Below are positions 33,207 to 42,248 of a DNA stretch of 64,000 nt, one piece after another; position 1 is the first letter of the stretch, and every line of letters starts with the position of its first letter. Source of the DNA: CAINVV01 sp037137375 (GTDB lineage Bacteria; Bacteroidota; Bacteroidia; Bacteroidales; Prolixibacteraceae); the NCBI GenBank assembly GCA_037137375.1, contig JBAXKJ010000012.1:1-64000 (forward strand), in the 5' to 3' direction. Under the pieces are notes generated by a model. It saw nothing but the letters and a program-made list of their open reading frames with translations, ran no database searches and was not told the DNA's origin. Position numbers and translations under genes: made by a program.

Positions 33207-33830
33207 ATGAATCCGGATCAATTTCCTTCAAAACTACTGGAAAATGCCGTTTCTGAGTTTTCCAAACTACCCGGGATTGGGAAGAAGACTGCCTTGAGGC
33301 TCGTCCTGCACCTCCTGAAAAGAGAGTCGGAAGAGGTGCATCGTTTCAGTGATGCCATGACCCGCCTCAAAGATGAGGTGATGCATTGCAAGGTGTGTTA
33401 CAATATTTCCGATACGGAAGTGTGCAATATCTGCGGCAATGGCTCCCGCGACCACGGGCTCGTCTGTGTGGTTGAAAATATCCGGGATGTGATGTCGATC
33501 GAAAACACCCAGCAATTTCGGGGAGTTTACCATGTTTTGGGCGGGATCATTTCACCCATGGATGGTATCGGCCCTGCCGATCTGGAGATCGAATCCCTGT
33601 TAAGACGGGTAGAAGCAGGAGAAATCCGCGAGGTGATATTTGCCCTCAGCACAACAATGGAAGGAGATTCGACCAATTTTTACCTTTTCAAGAAACTGAA
33701 AAACAGCAATATACGAATTACAACTCTGGCCAGAGGTGTCTCAGTTGGGGATGAACTTGAGTTTACCGATGAACTTACTCTCGGACGTTCTATCGTCAAC
33801 CGTTTGCTATACGAACAAATTATTTCCTGA
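33207..33830 (+). CDS. recR: Recombination mediator protein RecR
   Basis: 207 aa. An N-terminal helix-hairpin-helix (LPGIGKKTALRLVLHLL, about 21-37) is followed by a C4 zinc finger (CKVCYNISDTEVCNIC, about 58-73), a Toprim domain (about 80-175; VCVVENIRDVMSIE) and a Walker-like C-terminus. It works with RecF/RecO to load RecA on gapped DNA. The gene sits between cdd and a GNAT gene with short gaps. Confidence 0.97.
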   Translation: MNPDQFPSKLLENAVSEFSKLPGIGKKTALRLVLHLLKRESEEVHRFSDAMTRLKDEVMHCKVCYNISDTEVCNICGNGSRDHGLVCVVENIRDVMSIENTQQFRGVYHVLGGIISPMDGIGPADLEIESLLRRVEAGEIREVIFALSTTMEGDSTNFYLFKKLKNSNIRITTLARGVSVGDELEFTDELTLGRSIVNRLLYEQIIS

Positions 33831-33844
33831 TCCCTTTCATTACC

Positions 33845-34387
33845 ATGAAGCTATTCCTCAAAGACGATCTCATTTCCCTGCGCGCGCTGGAACCAGAAGA
33901 CGTGGAAAGGCTATATTTATGGGAAAATAATGAGGAGATCTGGACCATCAGCCATACGCTGGCCCCTTTCTCCAAACACACGCTGTCGCTTTACATTCAG
34001 AATGCAGATAAGGATATTTACGAATCCCGTCAGCTAAGAATGATGATTGACAACCCGGCAGGAACCACCGTCGGGGCCATTGATCTCTTCGACTTCGATC
34101 CCTATCATTTACGAACCGGGATAGGAATACTGATTCACAAGCAGGAAGACCGTTCCAAAGGAACTGCCACGGCAGCCCTCAACCTGATGATCCGTTATTG
34201 TTTTGAAAAATTGAACCTCCACCAGATTTACGCCAACATCCTATCGGACAACGATATAAGCATGAAGCTTTTCGAAAAGGCCGGATTTGTGGTTACCGGG
34301 ACGAAGAAAGAATGGATCAGGGAATCGGGGCAATGGAAAGACGAGCATCTATTTCAGCTGGTAAGAAAAGAATATTTTATTGATTGA
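33845..34387 (+). CDS. GNAT-family N-acetyltransferase (RimJ/RimL type)
   Basis: 180 aa with a single GNAT fold. The N-terminus LRALEPEDVERLYLWENNEEIW is typical of the RimJ/RimL/SpeG-like group. The acetyl-CoA loop is HKQEDRSKGTATAAL (about 98-112), and the end IYANILSDNDISMKLFEKAGF (about 138-158) is the usual final beta-alpha-beta. SpeG-like spermidine acetyltransferases look similar, but the substrate cannot be assigned. Its 3' end overlaps the convergent gene at 34377 by 11 bases. Confidence 0.88.
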   Translation: MKLFLKDDLISLRALEPEDVERLYLWENNEEIWTISHTLAPFSKHTLSLYIQNADKDIYESRQLRMMIDNPAGTTVGAIDLFDFDPYHLRTGIGILIHKQEDRSKGTATAALNLMIRYCFEKLNLHQIYANILSDNDISMKLFEKAGFVVTGTKKEWIRESGQWKDEHLFQLVRKEYFID

Positions 34388-34829
34388 TCTCCCTGAAATC
34401 CGGCAGCTCTTTCAGAAATTCATAACTCCCTGCTAGCTTGTCAATCCGGCAGCAGAAATGCGATAATCCATTCGTCACGATCAGGTAATCGACCTGCAGT
34501 TCGAAGTTGTACCGGATGATTTGATCGAAGGTCTTTTGAGTAATCTTCACCTCCGGCGCCTTGCATTCGATGATCAGCAACGGTATTCCAGAAGTAGAAA
34601 AGACTACTGCGTCCGTCCGGAAATCCTGTTGGTTCATCCTGAGTGATTTTTCGATGGCCATCAGCGAAGCCGGAAAATGCTTCTCTTCTATCAGGTACTT
34701 AACAAAATGCTGCCGCACCCATTCTTCCGGGGTCAACCTTACCCACCTGCGGCGATAGGCGTCGAAAATCAATCGCCTTCCCTCTTTTTGGGCGGTCCTG
34801 AAAGTGTATGTTGGCAGATTAAGTTGCAT
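34377..34829 (-). CDS. Stand-alone HsdR N-terminal-type (PD-(D/E)XK) protein
   Basis: 150 aa matching the 'type I restriction enzyme R protein N-terminus' domain as a separate small protein. It has the nuclease-fold signature Asp in FRTDAVVFS and the E-C-K of LIIECKAPEVKIT (about 72-92), followed by a conserved Q in FDQIIRY. No helicase domain, HsdM or HsdS gene lies nearby. Bacteroidetes genomes commonly carry this protein in a housekeeping context; its role is unknown and restriction is not implied. It overlaps the GNAT gene tail to tail. Confidence 0.85.
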   Translation of the reverse strand: MQLNLPTYTFRTAQKEGRRLIFDAYRRRWVRLTPEEWVRQHFVKYLIEEKHFPASLMAIEKSLRMNQQDFRTDAVVFSTSGIPLLIIECKAPEVKITQKTFDQIIRYNFELQVDYLIVTNGLSHFCCRIDKLAGSYEFLKELPDFREINQ

Positions 34830-34897
34830 CTTTACTGAAAATCTGCTTAAATCTAAATTTTTATTTTCAATTCAGCCAACATAATGTAAAAAGCAGG

Positions 34898-34905
34898 TAA
34901 TTTTG
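34898..34905 (+). promoter_or_regulatory. -7 element for the AMP nucleosidase operon
   Basis: TAATTTTG, matching TAnnTTTG, 13 bases before the ATG at 34919. No TTG was found at the expected upstream distance. Confidence 0.45.
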
Positions 34906-34918
34906 CAGAAAAGCGCCT

Positions 34919-35689
34919 ATGAAGACGAAAGAAGAAATAGTTCAAAACTGGTTACCACGATATACCGGAAGACCATTAGATCAATTTACCAAACATATTC
35001 TGCTGACAAATTTCCAAGGTTACGTGGAGAATTTCGCGGAAAAATTCGGCGTCCCGGTTATCGGGGAGAATGCGTCGATGCCCAATGCCAGCGCCAATGG
35101 CATAACAATCATCAACTTCGGCATGGGTAGTCCGAACGCCGCCACCATCATGGACCTGCTTAGTGCGGTGATGCCTGATGCCGTACTTTTCCTGGGCAAA
35201 TGCGGAGGATTGAAGCGCAAGAGTGAACTGGGAAATCTGATTTTACCCATTGCCGCTATCCGAAGCGATGGTACCTCCAACGATTATCTGCCCCCGGAAG
35301 TCCCCGCCCTGCCCGCCTTCAGCTTGCAGAGAGCGGTCTCTTCCACGATTCGCGATATGGGTTTGGACTATTGGACAGGTACGGTTTTCACGACTAACAA
35401 AAGGGTGTGGGAATACGACGAGCGTTTCAAGAAATACCTCATTAAGACACGTGCCATGGCTATTGACATGGAGACGGCTACGGTTTTCACGGTAGGTTTC
35501 TGTAACTCGATTCCGACGGGCGCTTTGCTTCTGGTTTCTGATTCACCCATGATTTCGACGGGTGTAAAGACGCAGGAGAGCGACCGGGAGGTGACGCGAT
35601 TGTTTGTAAACACCCATCTTGAAGTCGGGATCAATGCACTGATGGAAATCATCAACGACGGAAGATCCGTAAAACACCTGAAATTCTGA
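34919..35689 (+). CDS. amn: AMP nucleosidase
   Basis: 256 aa, the short Bacteroidetes form that consists of the nucleoside-phosphorylase-like catalytic domain. Motifs: INFGMGSPNAATIMDLLSAV (ligand loop, given as NFGMGSPNAATIMD), FLGKCGGLK, and MAIDMETATVFTVG with the purine-site Met-Glu-Thr. It splits AMP into adenine and ribose 5-phosphate and so controls adenylate pools. It is followed four bases later by holA. Confidence 0.93.
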   Translation: MKTKEEIVQNWLPRYTGRPLDQFTKHILLTNFQGYVENFAEKFGVPVIGENASMPNASANGITIINFGMGSPNAATIMDLLSAVMPDAVLFLGKCGGLKRKSELGNLILPIAAIRSDGTSNDYLPPEVPALPAFSLQRAVSSTIRDMGLDYWTGTVFTTNKRVWEYDERFKKYLIKTRAMAIDMETATVFTVGFCNSIPTGALLLVSDSPMISTGVKTQESDREVTRLFVNTHLEVGINALMEIINDGRSVKHLKF

Positions 35690-35693
35690 TTGA

Positions 35694-36698
35694 ATGGAAT
35701 ATCAGAAAATCCTTTCCGATTTAAGAGATAAAAAATACGGTTCCGTCTATTTTCTGGAAGGCGAAGAGCCCTATTATATTGATGTTGTCAGCGATTACAT
35801 TCTCGAAAATGTACTGACGGAGAGTGAGAAATCTTTCAATCAGACGCTGCTTTACGGAAAGGATATCTCCCTTGATACGATACTTACCGCGGCCCGTCGT
35901 TATCCCATGATGGCCGAAAGACAGGTGGTGGTGATCAGGGAAGCCCAAAATATCAGGGATATCGATGAGTTGACATCTTATGTCGAAAAACCCGCCCCGA
36001 CTACCTTGCTGGTGATTTGTTACAAATACAAGAACATCGATAAGCGGAAGAAATTGTACAAGGCAGTCCAGAAGCACGGGGTGTACCTCGAATCGAAGCC
36101 CCTGTATGAAAACCAGGTACCGGGCTGGATTGTCGATTATCTGAAGACTCAGAAACTGGGCATCGAACCGAAGGCCGTGCAGATGATTGCCGATCATGTT
36201 GGGAACAATCTACAACGAATTGTCAATGAGCTGGATAAAGTTATTTTTTCGGCTATTCCCGGCACCAGTATCACGGTAGACGATGTGGAGAAGAATATTG
36301 GAATCAGCAAGGAATATAACGTATTCGAATATCAGAAGGCCCTTGGCGGGAGGGATTTGTACAAGGCGAACAGGATCGTGAACTATATGATTCAAAATGA
36401 AAAGGCTAATCCAATGATTATGATCGTGGGTATCCTGGTCTCCTTTTTCAGAAAAATCCTGACCTATCACTCCATCGAAAACAAGAGCAATACAAGTGAG
36501 GTAGCGCAAAAATTAGGCGTCAGTCCCTTCTTTCTCAATGATTATCTTACGGCAGCGCGGAATTTTCCCTTGCAAAAAGCCATTCTGGCGGTGTCGCTGA
36601 TCCGGGAGTATGACCTCAGGTCTAAAGGCGCGCGGGGCGGTACAACCGATAACGGTGAACTCCTGCGTGAATTAACTTACAAAATTTTACACCTCTGA
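35694..36698 (+). CDS. holA: DNA polymerase III delta subunit
   Basis: 334 aa. Clamp-loader AAA+-like fold: YFLEGEEPYYIDVVSDYI at the start (ligand-binding region without a functional Walker A), QVVVIREAQNI near 83, and the C-terminal helical collar (about 215-330; IGISKEYNVFEYQKALGGRD, here NVFEYQKALGGRD). It opens the sliding clamp for loading. Normal length. It sits between amn and a rhomboid gene, each five bases or less apart. Confidence 0.93.
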   Translation: MEYQKILSDLRDKKYGSVYFLEGEEPYYIDVVSDYILENVLTESEKSFNQTLLYGKDISLDTILTAARRYPMMAERQVVVIREAQNIRDIDELTSYVEKPAPTTLLVICYKYKNIDKRKKLYKAVQKHGVYLESKPLYENQVPGWIVDYLKTQKLGIEPKAVQMIADHVGNNLQRIVNELDKVIFSAIPGTSITVDDVEKNIGISKEYNVFEYQKALGGRDLYKANRIVNYMIQNEKANPMIMIVGILVSFFRKILTYHSIENKSNTSEVAQKLGVSPFFLNDYLTAARNFPLQKAILAVSLIREYDLRSKGARGGTTDNGELLRELTYKILHL

Positions 36699-36702
36699 AA
36701 AT

Positions 36703-37329
36703 ATGGCATCTATCACAATCATGCTGGTCGTCATTATCTCGCTGACTTCAATACTAGCCTTTTCGAACAGAGAAGTGATCAAGCAATTTGAGTTCAATGC
36801 CTTTAAAATCTACCACAAGAAACAATATCACCGGTTGCTTTCCCATGTTCTGGTGCATGCCAACTGGGAGCATCTGCTGGTTAACATGATTGTTCTTTGG
36901 TCATTTGGTGGGGTCGTCGAGCACTATTATGAGATGTATTTCGGGGGATACTCCACCTATTATTACCTTATTCTCTTTGTGGGATCCGCCATTTTCTCGA
37001 GCCTTTGGGCACTGATCAAACAACGGAATAATGTGTATTACAGCGCAGTAGGGGCTTCAGGGGCCGTCTCAGCAGTCCTCTTTTCCGCTATATTTTTCAA
37101 TCCCTGGGAGAACATCTATTTCTTCGGTGTCTTACCGATGCCGGGAATCATCTTTGGGCTGCTCTATCTTTATTATTCCTTTTACATGAGCCGCAAAAAG
37201 CTGGACAACATTGGTCATGATGCCCATTTTCTGGGCGCCGTCATCGGTTTCTGCATGCCAATGATTATCAGGCCTTCACTCTTCTGGGATTTTGTCAACC
37301 TGCTTTTTTCACCAACCATGCATCAATAA
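36703..37329 (+). CDS. Rhomboid-family intramembrane serine protease
   Basis: 208 aa, about six membrane helices. Family landmarks are HVLVHANWEHLLVNM (loop 1 and the HxxxN oxyanion helix, about 48-62), catalytic Ser119 in GASGA and catalytic His175 in HDAHFLGAVIG. It cleaves membrane proteins within the inner membrane; targets unknown. Catalytic residues are all present, so it is probably active. Confidence 0.88.
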   Translation: MASITIMLVVIISLTSILAFSNREVIKQFEFNAFKIYHKKQYHRLLSHVLVHANWEHLLVNMIVLWSFGGVVEHYYEMYFGGYSTYYYLILFVGSAIFSSLWALIKQRNNVYYSAVGASGAVSAVLFSAIFFNPWENIYFFGVLPMPGIIFGLLYLYYSFYMSRKKLDNIGHDAHFLGAVIGFCMPMIIRPSLFWDFVNLLFSPTMHQ

Positions 37330-37347
37330 ATAGAGGAGAGGTGAAAG

Positions 37348-38145
37348 ATGAAGGGTGGGTATTTCCTTTTCAATGGTCAGTTTCACAAGGAGAGCGATGC
37401 CGTTTTCGCACTAGCCGACTTGTCCGCAAGGACGGTAGGATTTAGTGACGTGTTCCGTGCTGAGCACAATGAAATACTCTTCCCCCTCGCTATTTCGGCC
37501 CATCTGATTGCTACCGCGGAAACTATCGGACTGGAAATTTCAGGTATAATCGGTCCTGATGGCAGACTGCTGCGAAAGGATGTTTCCAGGTTACTGAATA
37601 AGAATAAACTCTTTCTGGCAGCGAGGATTAGGATTCAGATCTATCCATCCGGGGATAGAATCAATTGCATCCTTGCGGCTGAGGAAATTGAAAGAGGTTA
37701 TTATCCACTGAATGAACCAGGATTGCTTCTCTCGTTTCAAAACGATCAATTGAATGAGGGCTCAAAATTTTCGATTTTTAAGTCAGATCAGTTGTTTGTT
37801 GGTCAGGGAACAGGATGGTTATGTGAAGATATAATAAATGGTTCATTTGCTTTTTTGAATGGGGATCGGGTCATATTCCCGTCTGCCGGCACATTTGGAA
37901 CCCGATGTTCAATCCGGAATGAGGTGATTCAAAGCGTGAAAGAATCTGGATTTCAGATTGAGGAACGTGATGAAATTAATTCCGATGACCTATTGGAGGC
38001 GGATGAATTATTTCTTTATGATGCTTGCAGCGGTATTCAGAAAGTACTAGGCTTGAAGGATCGGCGGTATTTCAGTCCGAAAACCAGATTAATAGCTGAG
38101 AAATTGTCTGAAAGGGCTAAAATGGGGAAATTTGTTGAAATTTAA
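37348..38145 (+). CDS. Aminotransferase class IV-like protein (4-amino-4-deoxychorismate lyase-like)
   Basis: 265 aa with the fold-type IV PLP-enzyme pattern but weakly conserved. The start YFLFNGQFHKESDAVF resembles the family's opening, Lys145 in FSIFKSDQLFV is the likely PLP lysine, and the E160-containing segment CEDIINGSFAFLNGDRV matches the usual ExxxxNxF region with Ser-Phe in place of Asn-Ile. Related enzymes make 4-aminobenzoate (PabC) or handle branched-chain and D-amino acids. The divergence leaves substrate and even activity open. A visible Shine-Dalgarno-like GAGGAGAGG precedes the start. Its last four bases overlap the convergent ATPase gene. Confidence 0.65.
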   Translation: MKGGYFLFNGQFHKESDAVFALADLSARTVGFSDVFRAEHNEILFPLAISAHLIATAETIGLEISGIIGPDGRLLRKDVSRLLNKNKLFLAARIRIQIYPSGDRINCILAAEEIERGYYPLNEPGLLLSFQNDQLNEGSKFSIFKSDQLFVGQGTGWLCEDIINGSFAFLNGDRVIFPSAGTFGTRCSIRNEVIQSVKESGFQIEERDEINSDDLLEADELFLYDACSGIQKVLGLKDRRYFSPKTRLIAEKLSERAKMGKFVEI

Positions 38146-39404
38146 GCTAGTTCCCAAGGTCTGAGATGCTTAATCCCTTCATAATCTGAGAATTTGAAAT
38201 CGTCGAGAGAAATGACAATTTTTTCGTAATTATCCTTAATTAACAGCAGATTTCCGAATTCCCGCTCTATCGTTTTTGTTTCATTTAATACGTAACAAAC
38301 CTGGATGTACAATGTTTTTCCCGGTTTCTGAGCAACAAAATCAATTTCAACATCATGATAGATACCTACTGATACTTTGTATCCCATGCGTCTTAGTTGA
38401 ATATAGACGTAGTTCTCTAAATTATTGCCAATATCAGAAGGATAATTTCCCAGCAAATAATTTTTAAACGACAAATCATTCAAGTAGTATTTACATTCAC
38501 CCCCAAGTAGTTGTTTCCCGCGAAGGTTGAAGCGTTCTGCCTGATGGATGATAAAAGTGTCTTTCAGAAATCCGACGTACGACGAAATGGTCTCATAGTT
38601 AGTTTTCTTCTGTTTGCTCTTGAAATAGTTTACGATACTGCTAAATGAAGTAAGATTACCAATGTTAACCGACAAGAATTTAAAAACTTCTTCGAGCAAG
38701 GAGAGATCCTTGATATTGTGCCTTCCCACAACATCTCGAAGAACGATTGTATTTCTCAAACTTTCAATGTAATGACGGTTCAGTTCCTCCTGCTCAAAAT
38801 TGAACATTTCAGGCAATCCTCCGCTTTGCATATACACCAGAAAATTATCCTTGCTGACCGCTAAGTTCTTTATTCCTACAAATTCAAAGAAACTAAATGG
38901 GAAAATTTCAAATTCGACATATCTCCCTGAAAGCATCGACGCCAGTTCACTGGATAGAAGATTGGAATTTGATCCCGTTATAAACACTTCATATTCACTT
39001 GTGAAGTCCTGAGAATAGGAATTCGTAAAAATTTCCCAATTCAGAATATTCTGAACTTCATCCAGGAAAATATAGATTTTACCCGTTAAACTGAATTGCC
39101 GGCGATAGTAATTGAATAGTGAATCCAGATCCGTGGAAGATTTTATTTCATCGAAAGCAGTAAACTCCTTGTTGACATAAAAAATATTTTGTGGGTTAAT
39201 ACCTTTAACTGTAATTAAGTAGTTCATAATCTGACGCAAAACATAGCTTTTCCCGACACGGCGCTGCCCAACCAGTACCTTAATCAGCTTGTTTCCAATG
39301 TATTTTGTAATTGTATTAAGGTATTCACTACGTTCATATCCGGTGTTGAAGAATTTCCCGTCCCAAACATTATATATGCTTATTTTTTCAAAAATAGATT
39401 GCAT
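38142..39404 (-). CDS. AAA (AAA_14) ATPase with C-terminal DUF4143 domain
   Basis: 420 aa. Walker A GQRRVGKSYVL (about 42-52), Walker B IFLDEVQNILNWE (about 112-124) and a sensor segment FITGSNSNLLSSELASMLSGR (given as ITGSNSNLLS...LSGRY) are present, followed by a winged-helix-like middle and the DUF4143 region (about 210-390) with an Asp-containing VEIDFVAQKPGK segment resembling a PD-(D/E)XK core. These ATPases are frequent, mobile and of unknown function. It is a single gene in an AT-rich neighbourhood, which could mean horizontal gain. It overlaps the upstream convergent gene by four bases. Confidence 0.88.
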   Translation of the reverse strand: MQSIFEKISIYNVWDGKFFNTGYERSEYLNTITKYIGNKLIKVLVGQRRVGKSYVLRQIMNYLITVKGINPQNIFYVNKEFTAFDEIKSSTDLDSLFNYYRRQFSLTGKIYIFLDEVQNILNWEIFTNSYSQDFTSEYEVFITGSNSNLLSSELASMLSGRYVEFEIFPFSFFEFVGIKNLAVSKDNFLVYMQSGGLPEMFNFEQEELNRHYIESLRNTIVLRDVVGRHNIKDLSLLEEVFKFLSVNIGNLTSFSSIVNYFKSKQKKTNYETISSYVGFLKDTFIIHQAERFNLRGKQLLGGECKYYLNDLSFKNYLLGNYPSDIGNNLENYVYIQLRRMGYKVSVGIYHDVEIDFVAQKPGKTLYIQVCYVLNETKTIEREFGNLLLIKDNYEKIVISLDDFKFSDYEGIKHLRPWELA

Positions 39405-39450
39405 GATTTTTAAAGCTTGATCGAATAATATTTCATTTTTATATATTTTT

Positions 39451-39458
39451 CAAATATA
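39451..39458 (-). promoter_or_regulatory. -7 element for the AAA ATPase gene
   Basis: On the minus strand TATATTTG lies 47 bases before the start codon at 39404. The surrounding 100 bases are very AT-rich. The nearest upstream TTG is about 27 bases away, longer than usual. Confidence 0.4.
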
Positions 39459-39566
39459 CTTGAATTTTTTTATATTATAATACACCAATTGAGTTATTTT
39501 TCGTTTCCAGTTTCTACGAAAAGCCACGTGAATAAAAATCGAAAAAGAGGTAAGGTAAAGAATGAA

Positions 39567-40151
39567 TTAGTTGAACTCGGGATTTTCGGGGAAGTTCTCC
39601 CAGAGTAAAGCATTCCCGCCGATGGTCTTGACGCTTTCGTTCCAGAAATTCTCATCACTGGACAGGATATTTTCGACGGTAGGTTCGACGACCACCCATG
39701 AATGATCTGCAATTTCATCGGCTAATTGTCCGGCACTCCATCCAGAGTAGCCTAAAAAGAACCGAACCTCTTCCTCTTCAACTAATCCAGCACGGATCAA
39801 AGCGATTAGCTGCCCAAAATCCCCGCTCCAGTACAAATTATCCATAATATGCAGGCTATCGTGGATTTTTTCTCCCAGGGTATGCAGAAAAAAGAGTTTA
39901 TCGTTGCTGACAGGTCCGCCCAGAAAAGCATGTGATTCAAAATCCGGAAATCCCTTGAAAAGATCCCTGATCCTTAATTTCGTAGGCTTATTGAGGATGA
40001 ATCCGACATCACCCTCATCGGTGCACTGAACCAACAGAACCGTTGAACGACTAAAATAATCGCCAGGAAGAAATGGCTCGGCAATGAGGACTCTCCCCAT
40101 TCCTGGTGCCAGTTTGTTCTCAATGGTAAATATGTCAAGATCCAGTAACAT
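39567..40151 (-). CDS. YqgE/AlgH-family protein (DUF179)
   Basis: 194 aa. Family motifs: GRVLIAEPFLPGDYFSRSTVLLVQ near residue 19 (given as GRVLIAEPFLPGDYF), GDVGFILNKPT near 48, FLGGPVSNDKLFFLH near 76, and the GYSGWSAGQLADEIADHSW segment near 139. Broadly conserved single-domain cytoplasmic protein of unknown biochemical role. It is the last of a minus-strand group (pruA, DivIC-like, this gene). Confidence 0.93.
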   Translation of the reverse strand: MLLDLDIFTIENKLAPGMGRVLIAEPFLPGDYFSRSTVLLVQCTDEGDVGFILNKPTKLRIRDLFKGFPDFESHAFLGGPVSNDKLFFLHTLGEKIHDSLHIMDNLYWSGDFGQLIALIRAGLVEEEEVRFFLGYSGWSAGQLADEIADHSWVVVEPTVENILSSDENFWNESVKTIGGNALLWENFPENPEFN

Positions 40152-40183
40152 AGCCTAAAAAACGATTAAAAACAGCAAAAGTT

Positions 40184-40531
40184 TCACTTCTCAATAATAA
40201 GAAAAATATCTTCATCTTTCTTTTTCATCAGAAATTCTTCTCTGGCGAATTTTTCGAGATTCTTTGCATTGGCCTTCATCTCCTGCAAATGAATGCTGTC
40301 GTTACGGATTTTTTCCTGAAAATATGCCTTCTCGACGCGGTACTGTTTCAGTTTATTCACATTTTTCCGAAGAAAAAAGACGTTGTTGTCATCAATAAAC
40401 AACATCCAGACACTGAATACCACGAAGGCAACTAAATATTTGTTACCAGGGACACCGATAATTTTCTTCAGGTTCAGTGACTTCATGAGGGCAGGCAAAT
40501 TATCCACAAAGTTAGAAAATCTGCCTGCCAA
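40184..40531 (-). CDS. DivIC/FtsL-type septum formation initiator protein
   Basis: 115 aa. One transmembrane helix (about 31-48, KYLVAFVVFSVWMLFI), then a periplasmic coiled coil (about 52-98, including LRKNVNKLKQYRVEKAYFQ) and a FAREEFLMKKKDEDIFLI end typical of the family (AREEYxMKKPDEDI). It should form the FtsB/DivIC part of the FtsQ-FtsL-FtsB divisome complex. ATG at residue 16 (40486) is an alternative start. Confidence 0.85.
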   Translation of the reverse strand: MAGRFSNFVDNLPALMKSLNLKKIIGVPGNKYLVAFVVFSVWMLFIDDNNVFFLRKNVNKLKQYRVEKAYFQEKIRNDSIHLQEMKANAKNLEKFAREEFLMKKKDEDIFLIIEK

Positions 40532-40552
40532 AAAAAATTATTCAGGATAACA

Positions 40553-42187
40553 TTATTTTTCCGGAAGGAAATTCGGATACATGAAGTCCCTGGCCGGTAC
40601 AAAGGTTTCCTTTACTGTCCGGATAGATACCCAACGCAGCATATTGAACACAGAGCCGGCCTTATCGTTCGTTCCTGACCCCCGGGCTCCGCCAAAAGGC
40701 TGTTGCCCAACCACAGCGCCTGTTGGTTTGTCGTTGATATAGAAATTACCTGCGGCATTTGCCAGCCTCCTGGTCATGTGATCGATTGAAAAACGGTTTT
40801 GCGAGAAAATCGCACCAGTCAGCGCATATGGGGAAGTCTCATCCAGCAGCGTCAACGTCTGCTCCATTTGATCATCCTCATAAACAAATATCGTCACCAC
40901 CGGACCAAACAGTTCTTCCTGCATGGTGATATACTTTGGATTTTTTGTCAGAATGACTGTCGGCTCAATAAAATAGCCAAATGATTTATCACAATTTCCG
41001 CCAAAGATGACCTCTGCGTCTGCATCGGACCTCGCTCCATCGATAAATCCTTTCAGCTTATCGAATGATGCTTCATCGATGACGGCATTGACAAAATTGG
41101 TGAAATCTTCGGGCGGCCCCATTTTCATTCTTCCTAACTGTGCTTCACACTTCGCCCAGGTCTCTTTCCAGATGGACCGGGGGATGTACACACGTGAGGC
41201 GGCTGAACATTTTTGTCCCTGGTATTCGAATGAACCTCTCACAATCGCGGTAGCGAGGGCTGTAGTATCCGCAAAAGGATCAGCAAAAATGAAGTCTTTC
41301 CCGCCTGTTTCACCCACGATGCGCGGATAGGATTTATACCTGGAAATATTGGCACCGATGGTTTTCCAGATATCCTGGAATACGCCTGTGGACCCTGTGA
41401 AATGGATTCCTGCAAAATCGGGATGACTGAAAATCACTTCACCCGCGGCAGGTCCGGAGACAAATACCAGGTTGATGACCCCGGCAGGCAATCCCGCTTC
41501 CATCAGAATTTCCATGATTACACTGGCTGAATAAACTGCTGTCTTTGCAGGTTTCCACACGCAGACGTTACCCAGCATGGCCGGGGCTACCGGTAAATTT
41601 CCTGCTATTGAAGTAAAATTGAAAGGTGTGAGTGCAAACACGAAACCTTCCAAAGGCCTAAATTCATTATAGTTCCACATTCCCGGATTCGATTCGGGCT
41701 GCATGGCATAAATATCTGTCATACATTTGACCCCGAAGCGATAAAAATCCGCCAATTCACAGGCTGCATCGATCTCAGCCTGGTAAGCATTCTTGGACTG
41801 CCCCAGCATCGTTGCAGCGTTTAGTCTGGCGCGGTACGGTCCGGCAAGGAGATCCGCAGCTTTCAAGAAGACACCTGCCCTGTGTTGCCATGGCGTATCG
41901 GCCCAGGCAGCCTTGGCTTTCAGAGCTGCATCGATGGCCAGCTGGACATGCGATCTATCCCCCTGGTGGTAGCATCCCAGGTGATGAGATAAGTCGTGGG
42001 GTGGAGACATCCTGACTTTCTTACCTGATCTTACCTCATTGCCATCAATGATCATAGGCAGATCGACGAGCTCAGCACGCATCTCCTGAATTGCCTTCTG
42101 CAACTCGATACGCTCGGGTGAACCTGGTGCATAGCTTTTTACAGGCTCATTTTTGGGAATCGGGACATTGTAAAATCCGGTTGACAT
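40553..42187 (-). CDS. pruA: 1-Pyrroline-5-carboxylate dehydrogenase
   Basis: 544 aa from the ATG at 42187 (MSTGFYNVPIPKNEP), which gives the usual family length. The longer frame from 42247 would start at the promoter itself, since a -7 element sits at 42249-42256. Aldehyde dehydrogenase fold: FTPFNFTSIAGNL for the NAD site, the general-base region GETGGKD, the catalytic Cys in GQKCSAASRVYIP, and EELFGPVVTIFVYED. It oxidises glutamate semialdehyde to glutamate in proline breakdown. The partner enzyme, proline dehydrogenase, is encoded 12 kb away at 54544. Confidence 0.96.
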   Translation of the reverse strand: MSTGFYNVPIPKNEPVKSYAPGSPERIELQKAIQEMRAELVDLPMIIDGNEVRSGKKVRMSPPHDLSHHLGCYHQGDRSHVQLAIDAALKAKAAWADTPWQHRAGVFLKAADLLAGPYRARLNAATMLGQSKNAYQAEIDAACELADFYRFGVKCMTDIYAMQPESNPGMWNYNEFRPLEGFVFALTPFNFTSIAGNLPVAPAMLGNVCVWKPAKTAVYSASVIMEILMEAGLPAGVINLVFVSGPAAGEVIFSHPDFAGIHFTGSTGVFQDIWKTIGANISRYKSYPRIVGETGGKDFIFADPFADTTALATAIVRGSFEYQGQKCSAASRVYIPRSIWKETWAKCEAQLGRMKMGPPEDFTNFVNAVIDEASFDKLKGFIDGARSDADAEVIFGGNCDKSFGYFIEPTVILTKNPKYITMQEELFGPVVTIFVYEDDQMEQTLTLLDETSPYALTGAIFSQNRFSIDHMTRRLANAAGNFYINDKPTGAVVGQQPFGGARGSGTNDKAGSVFNMLRWVSIRTVKETFVPARDFMYPNFLPEK

Positions 42188-42248
42188 ATTGTTGATTTTT
42201 TGTATTATTGCATTAGATTGAACTGACCAAAGATCAAAATTGATCATG

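Noticed and set aside
42188..42247. Longer start for pruA
   Set aside because: It would start at the promoter -7 element and add 20 residues not typical of the family.
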